Notes under the pieces: model-generated | What the model was told of the DNA's origin: nothing | What the model saw: only the letters and a program-made list of their open reading frames with translations | Databases searched by the model: none | Source: Roridomyces roridus | Taxonomy: Eukaryota; Basidiomycota; Agaricomycetes; Agaricales; Mycenaceae | Direction of reading: 5' to 3' | DNA length: 64,000 bases | NCBI GenBank assembly: GCA_029378245.1 | Contig: JARKIF010000037.1 | Span: 62,001 to 126,000, forward strand | Shown here: positions 22,601 through 34,020 of the stretch, in pieces | Layout: each line of letters begins with the position of its first letter | Position numbering within the stretch: the first letter of the stretch is position 1 | Program-made: the position numbers and the translations under genes

Positions 22601-23759
22601 TCCTGATGCCAAAGAAATTCCATCAACTGTTGGCTGCTGCCCAGGGTGGCCCTGTTGTTCTCTTAAACAGTGCTGAGGAGTCCTGTGATGCCTTGATTCT
22701 GCTTTCTGGAATCAATGAAGTCATTCATGTCCCACTGAACTTTCAACCAATCAATATGGGGGACATCACAGCTGATATGGGTTCTAGCAATGCAAGACTG
22801 AATGGAATAAGAGAAGGGGAGAAATCCAGAGAAGACCGGTTGCTTGCTGTGCTTTCAGACATTTGGAAGGGAATTGTTCAGCCTGTATTTCAGGCACTTG
22901 CCATCACAGTATGTGGTTTATTCCGTTTATGAACACTGTCTAACAGGGATTACAGAAACCTACAAAATCTGATCTTGCACGACTGTGGTGGTATCCAACT
23001 GGCTCCCTTGCATTTCTTCCCATTCATGCAGCCGGTCTCTATGGGGCCGAGGAAACCTTTGGTTCAAAGGTCTCTGACTATGTCATATCATCTTATACAC
23101 CCTCCCTGTCTGCTCTCATTATCGGCTTTGAGCATGCATCCAAACCACGCAGATCAACTCAGCTCCTTGCTGTCTCACAGCCAATTGCCACAGGACAGGT
23201 TTATATCCCAGGAACTCGGACGGAACTGAAGTACATCCAGCAAGCTGCACACGGAAAGATCAGGGTGGTCTCTTTGGATGAAACCACCGCAACCCCAGAT
23301 AGAGTCATGGCAGAAATGAGAAACTGCAGCTGGGCGCATTTTGCATGCCATGGCGTCCAAGACGCAGGCAGTCCCATCGAGAGCGCGCTACTTCTCGCCA
23401 ATGACTCGCGCCTCACTCTGGCCCAGATTTTTCAACTTTCTCTGCAAAATGCAGATCTCGCCTTCTTGTCTGCGTGTCAAACTGCAACAGGAAGCAAATA
23501 TTTGCCGGAGGAATCTGTCCATCTCGCAGCTGGCCTGCTGTTTGCAGGATATCGAGGCGTAATTGCAACGATGTGGACAATAATGGATAACGATGCCCCG
23601 CAAGTTGCGAAGGATGTTTATGATAACCTTTTGGGGACCTCGCCACCGGATTCCACTAGGGCTGCGGAGGCCTTGCATTTTGCAGTTCAGAGGATGCGAG
23701 AGGGGCCTGGTGGGAAATCCCTCTTGGAATGGGTTCCCTACATTCATGTCGGAGTATGA
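19675..23759 (+). CDS. C2-like/TPR-CHAT protein (caspase-like protease candidate), about 1260 aa
   Basis: Coding blocks are 19675-19685, 19772-19974, 20040-20158, 20203-20319, 20372-22908 and 22956-23759 (or 22947-23759). The N-terminal 140 residues look like a beta-sandwich or C2-like domain. Then at least nine near-regular 45-residue TPR-type repeats run from about 20767 to 22100, each with NLG or NLA, a DLEDLN-like helix and LTPDGHP-like turn. After a helical spacer comes a CHAT domain: WWYPTGSLAFLPIHAAG, the catalytic His in HFACHG (codon 23349) and catalytic Cys in LSACQTA (codon 23475), 42 residues apart. CHAT is a clan CD (caspase/separase) peptidase fold. Problem: the canonical GT-AG join of exon 1 (phase 2) puts exon 2 out of frame by one base, so the start exon is unresolved. 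The last intron has two in-frame acceptors (22946 or 22955). Confidence 0.85.
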
Positions 23760-24115
23760 TCTACATAGTTGCACCCAATACTATTTGAAATCTGGTGGAT
23801 GTACGGCAAATTGACCTCAGATGCAGACTCACGTACAGCAGCCAGACACGGAGTTTAAAAACAATCGGTGACGTGAGTGAGAACAGAGCGCTCAACGCTT
23901 CGTGGTACATTCTGGGATAGCAATACATCTACACATTTATACTTCACATTACCGTTCAATCGGCGGGGAGATGTATGAATACTAGTGGGTGAGTGGGTCT
24001 GCGCGCTGGCTACGCAGCGGTGGTGGTCTTTCGGTAGCGTCAGTAGCAGTTACATGAACGAGAAGGAACACGCACATCAAGAGCGGGTGGGGTATCAGGG
24101 TGAGAGGACACTTCG
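23760..24115. other. Intergenic
   Basis: Convergent 3' ends of the TPR-CHAT gene and the secreted-protein gene; nothing else recognised. Confidence 0.4.
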
Positions 24116-24604
24116 TCAAGTGATAACGGCCGCCATCGCCACAGCAGCAAGCACGAGTACCGCGCCCGCGCGGTCCCACCGTACTTTCAGCTTGAAAGGT
24201 AGGCTTTGCGGTGCGCCGTCACCGATGGCGGCACGCGTCACAGCCAATAACGGAGGCGAACAACTACTCCCCGCCCCACGCTCCATTGCACAGGCAGTAA
24301 ACGCTGTCTGGTTTTGCGGAGTCGGGAAGAAGAGAGGCGGGCTATACGGGCAACCGGATAGCGTGCTGCCGTCGGGGAGGATTTGAGAATTGGGTGTGCT
24401 CCCGACGAGGGCGCAGCACGCGGCGATGGTGGAGTTGGAGTCGTGGACGAGTTCGACTGTGCAGCCTGAGAAAGGACGTTATGGACTGGAAAGACGAGAC
24501 ATGAAGAACGCACCACCGGGAAATACAGGGAGCGTGATATTGCTAGCGCTGGCTGCCGCGCTGATCGACGCCAGTCCGTGTGATGGTGGTGCTAGCGGGG
24601 CCAT
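24116..24604 (-). CDS. Secreted, probably GPI-anchored protein, 146 aa
   Basis: Exon 1 is 24604-24514, the intron 24513-24466 (48 bp, gtgcgt...ctcag) and exon 2 24465-24116 ending TGA. Residues 1-22 act as a modest signal sequence, followed by N-glycosylation sites (NIT, NST, NQT) and seven cysteines, including an adjacent pair (AACCAL). The protein ends in a hydrophobic tail (AGAVLVLAAVAMAAVIT) preceded by a basic stretch, the layout of a GPI-anchor signal. I do not recognise the family. Without splicing, a longer open frame in another phase masks this gene. Confidence 0.7.
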
Positions 24605-26195
24605 GGTGCGTATGTAGAAAGAAGGACGAAAGTTGGTTACAGAGGGAGTCGGAGGACGGAAACTATGTTGGGCGGCGACGTCAAAGTTTTCTTTTGAAGC
24701 CACCGAGGCTGCCGTCACGGCGCTCAAGCGACCACGACGGACTCCACCGTTGCTCTGCGGCGTTGATGGAAGCAAGCAAGCGCCGTGGAGTGTGGGGCGC
24801 TTATAATTAACATCGCAATTAGCATCCTTGCACGAGTGAGGATATGTATGTAGTGTTGAGGAGACGTAGAGGCGTCTTCGACGCATGAGAATCGGTGCAG
24901 TGGAATGCCAGGAAGCTGCGTTTCGAGGAAACGTAGATGAGGGAGGAAGCCGAAGGAGATGGTGGAGCTGTGGAGTATCCGCGGCAGAAATTGACAGCAA
25001 TGCTGATCCGTGGTTGGCCTTTCGCAGGTTCCCAGCTTTGAATACATTCGCCAACTGCTCCAACGGTTGTCCAACGGCGTAAGCCCCGAGAGTACATGAG
25101 GAATCGGAAGGGTAAAGATGCAATGATCGGAGCGACGACTCTAGGTGAGTAATCCGCGAAATGTAAGTAGAGAGCTTCGAAGGGAATTCGGGACCAAAAA
25201 GCATAGTTATCTGCCCCGCGCTAACAGGAAAGGGTGGAATCGAACCACCGTCTTGCACCGCCGATCTGATCTGAGAAGACCAGGCTGGTGAGGCCCGTCG
25301 GCGTGTGCAAGCGCCGTGCCCCAGTCCTTGACCCAGTGACACCTGAAAAGGATGACTTTCGTCGGAAGGCCTTTGGAAGTGGGAACAAGATGGTGGTGCG
25401 GAAACAAAGGAGATTGACAGCAGCCCCACTGTGCCGAGACCGCGTTGACATTGCCGAGGGTCTAAACAACAACAATTAACATCTCCTTGGCTTCTTCGTC
25501 CATCTGGGAATATGGGCCCGCTTCACGCTCGATGTGCCTCCTCCTCTTGTCTTCCCGCAAACCCTCTTGGCATTCTACCTCGCTCCTCTCCTACTGGTCC
25601 AGGCCTCAAGTGCTGCTCTCCACTTCCGGACTCGAATCATGACCATCTCCGTCGAAGACCTGAAGGAACCTGACGATCATCTCACTCGGGTCGCAAAAGA
25701 TTGCGGCTCTCGCACCATGGTGGGCTGGGTCTCCCAAATCGAGGGCTGTGATAGACCAACTGGCCCCACCTCTGATATCGAATCGCAGCGCGAATCTGCC
25801 TGCAGCTATAAAGGACTGACGGGCACCGGAGTACTCAGCACCTGCCTTCATTCTGTCTTTCGTTCACCTGGTCTCTGTCCTCGCATCTCAAGTCATCTCC
25901 GTCCCAATGAATACGACCAGGTCTGATGGCGACTCTCTTCCGGAATCCGAGCTCCAACTTGAACGCACCGAGGAACGTATCAAATCGCACATCTACGCTG
26001 TGGATCCCAATCACACCTCCACCTCATCTCTGGGTACGTCTGCGCGCTGTGGGTGATACTGAATATGCCAGGATGGCATCCACAATCAAAGGCACCAAAA
26101 CCACGCTTCTCGAACTTCAAGGTCAATAGAACCTTCTCCGGTACTAGGTCTTCTCCGTTACAACGTGTATGTTTACGTACCCTCAACGCCGGTGG
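24605..26195. other. Intergenic with one tRNA-like T-arm
   Basis: Upstream region between divergent genes. A tRNA-like T-arm on the minus strand lies at 25231-25250 (stem GGTGG/CCACC around TTCGATT). No complete tRNA fold could be built around it. An open frame at 25534-25926 matches nothing. Confidence 0.45.
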
Positions 26196-26202
26196 TATAT
26201 AA
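26196..26202 (+). promoter_or_regulatory. TATA box of the P450 gene
   Basis: tatataa, about 58 bp upstream of the ATG at 26260. Confidence 0.6.
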
Positions 26203-26259
26203 TCGGCGTCGACGTTCGAGCAAAGTGTCAGGTCCGCCCTTCCCTCCCGCACTACCGCC

Positions 26260-28438
26260 ATGCCGTCGGTCACCAGCCTGATTCTCGCCTTCCTGCTCGT
26301 AGTGGCACTCATCCTACTCGATCATCTCACTCGTGCGCGCATGAGGCGGCTCCTGCCCCCAGGCCCCAAGAAGCGTCCTATCGTAGGCAACCTTTTTGAT
26401 ATGCCGACTCGGCCTTGGGACGCATGTACGGATTGGAGTAAGGAATATGGTAAGCGTACTCTGGTCCTTCCGCGTCCTCCGTCATGACTTTTTTTGGGTA
26501 TGTCTAGACTCGGACATCATTCACCTCGACATGGCCGGACAATCAATGGTCGTTTTGTCTTCTGTAGAAGCCACGCAAGAGCTACTGGAAAAGCGGTCTT
26601 CGATGTATTCGGATAGGTGACTGTTTGGCTGGATCTCTTGGACCTACACTCAACTGTACATGTACCAGGCCGCCGTTTCCAATGGTGAACGACTTGATGC
26701 GGTGGGATTTTAATCTCCGTATGTCATCTGCTCCGTTCCGCGATGCATGTGAGGACTGACGAGTGGCTGGGGGAAGCATTCATGCGATATGGTACGTAGG
26801 CCTCATCCTCTTAGCGCATCCATCCCACATACGCCCACAGGAGAACAATGGTTCGTCGCTCCCAGTCGTCTCACCCCCTCCCACATGTAACGGTATACAT
26901 CTACTCCCCAGGCGCGCCCACCGGCGTCTATTCAGCGAAGAATTCAACATGGTCGCAGCCCAATCCTTCCACCAAGTTGAGCGCACCGCAGCGCACACCC
27001 TCCTCCGTAGACTCCTCGCCGACCCTGCGGGATTTCGTGGGTATCTCAGGCAGTATGCGGCTCTGCATCTGTTCTTATTCTTTTTGACTTGCAATTCTTG
27101 CACTTGATAGGATGACGGGCGAAGTGATCATAGGAATGACATACGGCTTCGAAGTTCAACCGAAAGACGATCCGTACATTGCTCTCACTGAATCGGCGAT
27201 CAAGTATCTGGCGGCTGCGAGAGTTCCGGGAAAGTTCTTCGTCGTGAGTTTCGTATTGGCTCTGGAGTCAGTTCTTTACTGAGTTGATGGACGGATGAAG
27301 GACTCAATTCCACTACTCAAATACATCCCAGAGTGGTTTCCCGGCGCTGCGTTTCAGCGGTTTGCAAAGGAGGGACGGGTCTGGTCGGAAAAATTGAGGG
27401 AGATTCCATTCGAGGAGACGAAGCGTCGGATGGTGCGTGTGCTAGAGTCTATGCCTCTTTGTCATTCTCACGTTCTTCATAGGCTGCGGGAGAAGCCTCC
27501 CCCTGCTTCACAACCAAAGCCCTCCACGCACTCGAAGGCGAGGGCCGAAAAACATACTACGACGAAACCACCGTCAAAAACGTCGCTGCCGCCATGTACG
27601 CAGCCGGCGCGGACACGACCACTACGGCGCTCTACACCTTCTTCCTCGCCATGCTCGCCAACCCCGAGGCTCAGAGGAAGGCGCAGGAGGAAATCGACCG
27701 TGTTGTCGGTGGGCTGCCGGATTTTGAAACGCACAAGGACGAGCTGCCTTACGTCGCGGCGCTGATCAAGGAGGTGTTGCGGTGGAAGAGCGTGCTTCCG
27801 CTGGGTGTGCAACACTATACGAATGAGAAGGATATGTATGGGGGGTATTTGATTCCGGCTGGGTCGCTTGTTATTGGGAATGTGTGGTATGTGGGCCACT
27901 TGTTCTTCTCAGCTCCGCTCACGGGGTTTTTCAGGGCGATATTGCATGATGAGGTGAGTGGGCTTTGCTCAGCCCTGAGATATTAACGCGAATTTATGGA
28001 ATGAAATAGAAAGTGTATCCCGACCCGCATACCTTCAACCCGGAGCGTTTCCTCGGCGCGAACCCTCAACCGGATCCCAACGCTGCTTTCGGATTCGGGC
28101 GTCGGTGCGTCTTTTCCCTCCCTCATTAATTCGTGCTCTGACGCACTATCTACAGGATTTGTCCCGGAAGACACGTAGCCACCGATTCCATCTGGATTGC
28201 AGTCGTATCCGTGCTCGCCATGTTCAACATTACGAAGGAGGTTAGCGAGGATGGGGAGGTTGTCGAGCCGTCGTATCAGTATGAGGGCGGTGCTATATTG
28301 TGCGTTTTCATTCCCTTCTTCGATATAATCGTAGGAAGGAGACTGATTGTCTTTTGCAGAGCTCCGCTTCCGTTCAGGTGCACTATCACGCCACGATCGG
28401 CGGAGGCTGTTAGGGTTGTTGAGGGGACTGGGGTTTGA
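26260..28438 (+). CDS. Cytochrome P450 monooxygenase, 506 aa, 13 exons
   Basis: Exons: 26260-26449, 26508-26616, 26669-26718, 26777-26791, 26841-26850, 26912-27052, 27111-27243, 27301-27432, 27483-27886, 27935-27953, 28010-28104, 28156-28299 and 28360-28438, all in phase. It has an N-terminal membrane anchor (LILAFLLVVALILL), a proline hinge (PPGPKKRPIVGN), a WRAHRR C-helix, the I-helix oxygen-binding motif AGADTTT (about residue 300), ExxR as EVLR (about 357), PERF and the heme loop FGFGRRICPGRH with Cys435 as thiolate ligand. Every hallmark is intact. Two micro-exons of 15 and 10 nt are required. It is an ER-bound, NADPH-P450 reductase-dependent oxygenase by family; the motif style resembles the fungal CYP64-like group, but the substrate cannot be told. 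Confidence 0.9.
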
Positions 28439-28789
28439 TGGGTGGGAGGGTTGGGCTGGTGAGGGATCAAGTATGGAGGGAATATTGCAGCAGCATGTAT
28501 ATGTAATTCGTATCTGAACTCCATATTGCCGCACTATGGCACATATAGTGTCCAATAATTCAAAGGAAAAAAACACGCACCTCGTGCAAAAAAACACGCA
28601 CCTCAAATGCACCTTGTAAAAAAAAAACATGCCAGTTGCACCACTCCAGGAAAACACACACCACACTATACCCCTGGATTGACCCAGTAAGCCGTGTGGC
28701 CGGCTGGCCTGATTTTGAACAATCTCATCAGCAATCATTATACCTGATGTGCATTGATGGCATTGCTAATCCATGGTTCAATTTTCCAC

Positions 28790-28818
28790 ATTCAACTTGA
28801 ACAGGATTCAAGTTGAAT
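28790..28818. repeat. Perfect 12-bp stem hairpin
   Basis: attcaacttgaa (28790-28801), loop cagga, then ttcaagttgaat (28807-28818). Confidence 0.7.
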
Positions 28819-29459
28819 TGGCTGACCTGTAATGCAAGACAACTTGATCTGCCTGGGCAGTCTGGTACGGCTTACCATAGCTGCAAACTGCGGACTGCCT
28901 AAATAACCTTGAGCTTGAACACTGAGGTGGTTCAACCTCGAAGACTAGCCCTTACAACCCCCCAGGCCTCCAGCCAATGTCAGGGATGGCATTGCAGCCC
29001 CATGTAACCCCGGTTGAAACATTGATCTCCTGCCAGTGGGCTAGCACTGGCAGGCTGTATGCAGGCACAGGCTGCAAAGCCGTATTGAATTGTTCAAGTT
29101 GCACTACTGAACATCATGATCAGATCAGGGCTTGCCGGACAATCATCACGGCAACTCGCAGCATGGTCAGCTGGCTTCGTTTCTGAGCTGCATTGAATTG
29201 AACTTTTGACTCCCAGTCCAATGTTTGCAATTTTTTCAAAGCTGAGGGTGTGTCATTTTCTGCGGAGTTGGACTCAACATGCGTGTTTTTTTTTTTTGGT
29301 GATTCCACTGAAGTTGCGTCTTTTCTCAAGATTTTCCCTTGTTGTGCAATTTTTTATTTTTTGTACAATATATGTGCCATACCGCATTGTTCGATTGACA
29401 TAACTCACTGACAAGCTGTAATATCCGTGCCGGAGGATAGGACAAAGGGCCGGAACCAG

Positions 29460-29510
29460 AGGTCGGAGGTCGGAGGGTCGGAGGGTCGGAGGTCGGAGGA
29501 CCGTGGGATG
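29460..29510. repeat. gtcggag minisatellite
   Basis: Head-to-tail units of 7-8 bp (gtcggag / ggtcggag), about six copies. Confidence 0.7.
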
Positions 29511-29814
29511 ATGACCGAAGGTGATCCGGATGAGGTGAACGCTACTCGGAGGGAGAGCGCACCAACCACTTGACTTCCGAGAGAGGATTACTCGGAGACT
29601 AGATGGCACAGAGGAGTTGTGGAGGCAACACACGTTAATTAACTACTGAGGTACATCAAAGTCGTATCGCCTATATATACTAAGTAAGTATGACACGACC
29701 TAATGGAGTCAGAAGTATGAAAGACAATAAGATCTATACTACAACAATAAGAGAGAAGAAGATAAAGATAATCACAATAAGGGAAACGCTCAGAAGAACT
29801 TCATTGTGTGAAAA

Positions 29815-30105
29815 CCCTATAGGATTGTGCAATACAAACAGATCGGATGCATCAAGGTCGGAATGTCCGGATCAGTCGGAAATGATCCGAACCGGAGGAG
29901 TCGGAAGTCCAAGGGAGAGTCGGGAGAGTTGGACATGCATGGATATAACAACGTAAGATTGTGCAATATGACGTGATCGAATGCATCTTGGATGGAAGAG
30001 GCCGGGAGGTCGGAGGGACCGGAGGGCCCAGAGGGATCGGAGGGCCCGGAGGGATCGGAGGGCCTCGGATCGAAGTCGGGATGACATGGATATAACACAA
30101 GCTGC
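29815..30105. repeat. Imperfect tandem duplication of about 135 bp with ggatcggagggcc repeats
   Basis: The landmarks gattgtgcaata (about 29823 and 29956), gatgcatc (29846, 29979) and catggatataac (29937, 30085) occur twice in the same order. The second unit is expanded by agggatcggagggcc-type repeats at about 30010-30065. Confidence 0.6.
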
Positions 30106-30238
30106 AAAAAGGGCCTGTCTTTATGACATAGTGCCACTCCCCGAATTGAACGGAAGCAACGGATTGCACGATGTGGTATATGAGGTCATGACCTTGTTAT
30201 GCTGCTTCCACACAACAGTCTGCTGTTCACGATGTGTG

Positions 30239-30965
30239 ATTATCCGTTCTTTAAGATTATGGCTCCATCACTGATTGTGCTTCCCCATTTGTGTATTCTC
30301 TTTTTGTTTCCCTCTCTCATCCTACCGTTGAACCAGTGCCTTCTCTACAGCTCTTTCACGAATCTCTCCCACGAAAGCCACTTCTTTTTCCAGATCAATG
30401 CCGCGCCGTAACAGCATTTCAAACTGTATAACACCGGCTCGACACACAAAGTATGCATGCCGAGCGCCGCGCGTCGCCTTGAACTTGAGAAAATCATCCC
30501 AAATTGGGTTCCCTCTGCCCTGTCCATGCACCTCATGATAAGCTTACTACCCGTTCTTGGCTGATAATCAGCTCGGCGAGAACGCGCGTTCTGCGGCCCT
30601 CAACAGCTTTCTACAGCAGTGTTACCGCAATGGACCCTCTCGGGGATTCAGCCCTCGCCGTGACGACGTATGTTGGATCTATGCCTGCCGTAGCTGTCAC
30701 ATATAAACCCTCAGCGCTCAGCCCTGAATCCATCTCCACCCACCGTTCTTTCCCCTCCTCCCGTGGCCAGCTTCCGTGCTGAACATCACTCCTTCTCTGA
30801 TGATCCTCTGTTGTCGACTGGGTTCTTCCACCTGGCATATACACTGCGGACGCCGAATCTCGCTGATTGGTTACTCCCTGGGGCTGCCGGAAAATCAATG
30901 CACAAGATTCGTCAATTGCACGGTGTGCACCGTCTGGGATACTCTCTTAGATGTTGTCTCAACTG
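30239..30965 (-). repeat. Dispersed repeat copy B
   Basis: Inverted relative to copy C at 51370-52020. Matching landmarks in minus orientation are gttgagacaac (30953-30963), gtggaagaacccagtcgac (30813-30831) and the terminal ttaaagaacggataat (30239-30254). It may extend to about 31100. No intact coding frame is shared by the copies. Confidence 0.7.
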
Positions 30966-31459
30966 TCGCAAGCCATCTGCTCGCTATTCAGAGAATGCCG
31001 CGACTTGACCGACGGCCATCGCCTTCAAATCCTCAACTATCGTGTCCCAACACTGACCGATTAGAATCCGCGCTGCAATGATAAAGCTGCAAGCATCCGT
31101 CGTCCCTCTGTTTCAGCGCCCACTTCTCAATGGCACCAACCTCAGCGTGCTTACCTGGCAGCTTCCCAGCTCTCACCACCGTGATCATTCTCGCATTTTC
31201 ATGCAAATTCGCTGGCAAATGGGTCCTGGCCGCAACCTACGGCCTGCTCGCTGTATGTGTCATAATTTGCTTCACCGCTGGGCCCGGTCGTCTCGTGTCG
31301 CGCGATCCGAGGCGGGCCTACGAGATTCTGCAGCATTGGACCTCCTGAGCCCCGTTTCGTTCTTTTATTATGTAGCATCCCTAGCTTTACTGGAAACAGA
31401 TATAAATTCGGTTCATTAGCTCATGCAAAATAAATCTCGATGCCAGTTCTGAACTTGAA

Positions 31460-32995
31460 CGTGTGAGGCAAAAATGCCGGACACTGTGAAAAACGGAACA
31501 CGCGAATTTCACACTGACCCACAGTGAACTTCACATTTCACTGAATTTTTGGGTGAACCAAAAATTTCACGGCAAGGGGTGAAATTTTGTGTTCACCCCA
31601 TTCTCAGGTGAAATCTCGATTCACTATACCTTTCTAGTGAATTTCACCGAAGATCATTTAATGTTGGCAGTACTTATGTCTACAGTACTTGAATCTGCTA
31701 CTAGAGATTGTCGGAGTCGCCACCAACAATTGGGGAGCAGTCCTCGTCGCCAGGCGAGCAAGTTGGCGAGGACGGCCACCGGCAAGTGCTGTGTGGAGTA
31801 GAATGAAGTCATTTGATCAGATGTCACATGTGACAGACTACTCCCGGCTTTGCCTTTAACACTCATCTCCGCGACGATGCCCGTCTCCACTCTCACCCCC
31901 ACATCCCCCGTCTCAACAAGGAAAACACACACCCACCTCGCCCTTCCACCAGTAGGCGCCGCAAAGTGTCTGCTCGTGCTCAACACACTCTCGATGACAA
32001 GCGGCCGCAGCGCAAGCACTCCTCAAGCCAAGCTTAAGAAGGCCCTCAAACAACGCCACAATGAAGACGCCCTCACCGTTGAGCTTCAGGGGTACATGAA
32101 TCAAGGAACGGAACTCCGCGGTGCGTGGTTCTTTCGCTCTCCTCTGTTGCATCTGAGCATCTCTGACTCAAGTTATCCACAGCTGCCCTCGCCCGCACTC
32201 GGGGCGAACACAACGACGTAGAGGCTCCCCCCTCTTGACCAGCTCGGCCCAAAGGCCCCGCTGTCGGCTCCATTCCCAAACCCAGCAATACGTCACCGTA
32301 TCCGCTGCAAACTCAATCTTTCCAGCGACGAGAATGACGAGAAACGGAATGACTTCCTCGTGCGTGTCCACCCGCTTACTATTTCTGTATCTCACCGCTC
32401 GATCCAAGGCCGAGGAACCCTGCCGACGACGAGGAGGCTCCGAGGGTGAGGGCCTCTGACTCCCGGTATGTCTCCTCATTCCTCCCTCGCACGACTCTGA
32501 CCATAAGTCGGTGCATCCCCAATTCGTCGCCCACAACCCCGCACGCCCTGCCAGTCTTCTTCACGTGCGTACCTTCGATGTATCAAATATCTCCTTGATT
32601 GACCGTACCTAGCCCGTGAACAGTCATTGCCTGAATTAAGGCCGGATCCCGACTCTGAGGAGGAGGATGCTTGAGTTAAGGATGACCAGCCCATGTTGTA
32701 GACAATCTTTGTATCATTTCACCCTAATTACAAGTAACATTCACCACATTCCTTGAGTGAAATCGAAGCCTTTTCTAAGTGATCTTGCCCCTGAATCCCG
32801 AGTGTTAATCCAGTTGAAATCGAGCGAAATTCACCGAGAGTTGGGGTGAACAGGTATAGTGAAAAACTCAGTTTTGTACGTGAACATTTGCAACCGATTT
32901 CCCCCGTGAAATTCACCTTTTTTTCGCGAATTTCACTGCGTTACCGGGCGAATTCCTCGTCATTTCTAGGTGAAAAATCCCCGCGAAATTCACTC
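31460..32995. repeat. Region bounded by clusters of gtgaaattcac-type palindromic motifs
   Basis: About ten copies of gtgaa..ttcac variants cluster at 31480-31645 and again at 32720-32995, flanking an otherwise different interior of about 1.1 kb. The outermost copies (31482 and 32971) share the arrangement gtgaaaaa, gcgaa, ttcac in direct orientation. The interior holds short open frames (for example 31877-32221) that I cannot assign. This looks like a non-autonomous mobile element with subterminal repeats; no target duplication was found. Confidence 0.45.
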
Positions 32996-33099
32996 CTTCC
33001 GTGGTCCTCAGTGGGAGCGAAGCGAAGGCACGTCTTGTAACCTATTACACAATTACAAACGAATCTGTTTAGGTTCAAAAACTCTGCAAAGCCGTTTTC

Positions 33100-33410
33100 T
33101 CGCAGGGAACCAGCCCGAATCGAACGGAGTGGCTCGTCTATTAGGTGAGTTGGGCCTTTGGGCACTCAAACTTAAGACGAGTAGTGCGTGCATAGAATTA
33201 AATCCTAGCAGCGCTTCGAGACATCATTCTGTGCTACGGGATGGTAATGAACCAGTTTGGTCACCGGTATGCGCATACGCTTATACTCCATGCGCCAACC
33301 ACTGCTCCACCGCCGGTGTGAGTGTAGAACAACATTCAACGCTCTCTATAGCCTCCACATGTGAGCAAACCCGAATCGAACGGAGTTACTCGTGAGGTTG
33401 ACTTGAAGTA
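33100..33410 (-). repeat. Two tRNA-like elements (cgaacggagt type)
   Basis: cccgaatcgaacggagt occurs at about 33115 and again at about 33369; a relative, cccggatcgaacggagt, is at about 42630. In minus orientation these read CCGTTCGATTCGGG, a tRNA B-box-like motif. The sequence around 33149 (ctttgggcac) recurs at 42678, so more than the motif is shared. Confidence 0.5.
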
Positions 33411-33689
33411 GGAGGGCGTGACTGGACGAGACTTGAAATGTACAGCTCATTGTTCGTATTCCTCCTCCTCCTCCTCCTCCTACCGCAACTCGGGGCGCTG
33501 CCGAAGGACCGCAACTTTGCCAGACCAATTATTGACGCGAAATCTTCGTTATAGGCTTCGAACGCCAGGTCTGGGATCGGAACTCAACACAGTGCTAGTA
33601 CATTCTTGTGTATTTGAGTGACTGAGTTGAGCAGTTGAATCGGGCCACTCAGCAGTTGTTCGGGCCGCAAGCACCCTATCAAATCAATC

Positions 33690-34020
33690 AGCCTCCATCC
33701 CTCTGCCGACATTTCAAAAAATCGACTTACCCCAACAAACCGATAACTCTGATCACTCGGATCGAGCACCTTACAGAACTCAGTCGCAGTGAACGTGTTA
33801 CTCGAACTCTGGAAGCTGCACGAGCCATCTCCGTGCGTGATGACGAAGCAGAACTGATTGTCCCCAGTCGTGCCGAGGCCCGTGTTGGGGATGTAAACGG
33901 AGCCGCGCCCGGCTTCACTTGACAGCCTGGGTTGCGGATGTCGACGCCGATGCCGCCGTTTTGGGTGCACTTCAGCACAGATTGGGCGCAGCCGGGGATG
34001 GTGAAAGCAAGAGGTAAGAG
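33690..34020 (-). pseudogene. Cysteine-rich secreted-protein remnant with frameshift
   Basis: One frame (about 34017-33930) reads FTIPGCAQSVLKC and VDIRNPGCQ. The continuation is in another frame (about 33925-33745), reading GSVYIPNTGLG, CFVITHGDGSC and FCKVLDPSDQSY, followed by a gtaagt donor. Both parts look like one small secreted protein with six cysteines, separated by a one-base shift near 33925. No start or signal peptide is identifiable. The family is not recognised. Confidence 0.4.

Larger units (their letters stand above)
28439..30238. other. Repeat-rich intergenic DNA
   Basis: Contains A-rich repeats with acgcacctc (about 28565-28625), a perfect 12-bp stem hairpin at 28790-28818, a gtcggag minisatellite (29460-29510) and a duplicated block at 29815-30105. 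No gene supported. Confidence 0.5.

Noticed and set aside
24479..25429. 316-codon open frame on the minus strand
   Set aside because: Its only plausible part is the first exon of the spliced gene at 24116-24604; the rest overlaps intergenic DNA and a tRNA-like motif and has low-complexity composition.
25534..25926. 130-codon plus-strand frame with a hydrophobic start
   Set aside because: No ATG at its start and no family match; the P450 promoter lies just downstream.
27983..28738. 251-codon open frame antisense to the P450
   Set aside because: Antisense to exons of a clearly real gene and without recognisable domains.
31130..31348. 72-codon frame with two hydrophobic stretches
   Set aside because: Next to repeat copy B, no upstream exon or domain found, and hydrophobicity alone is weak evidence.
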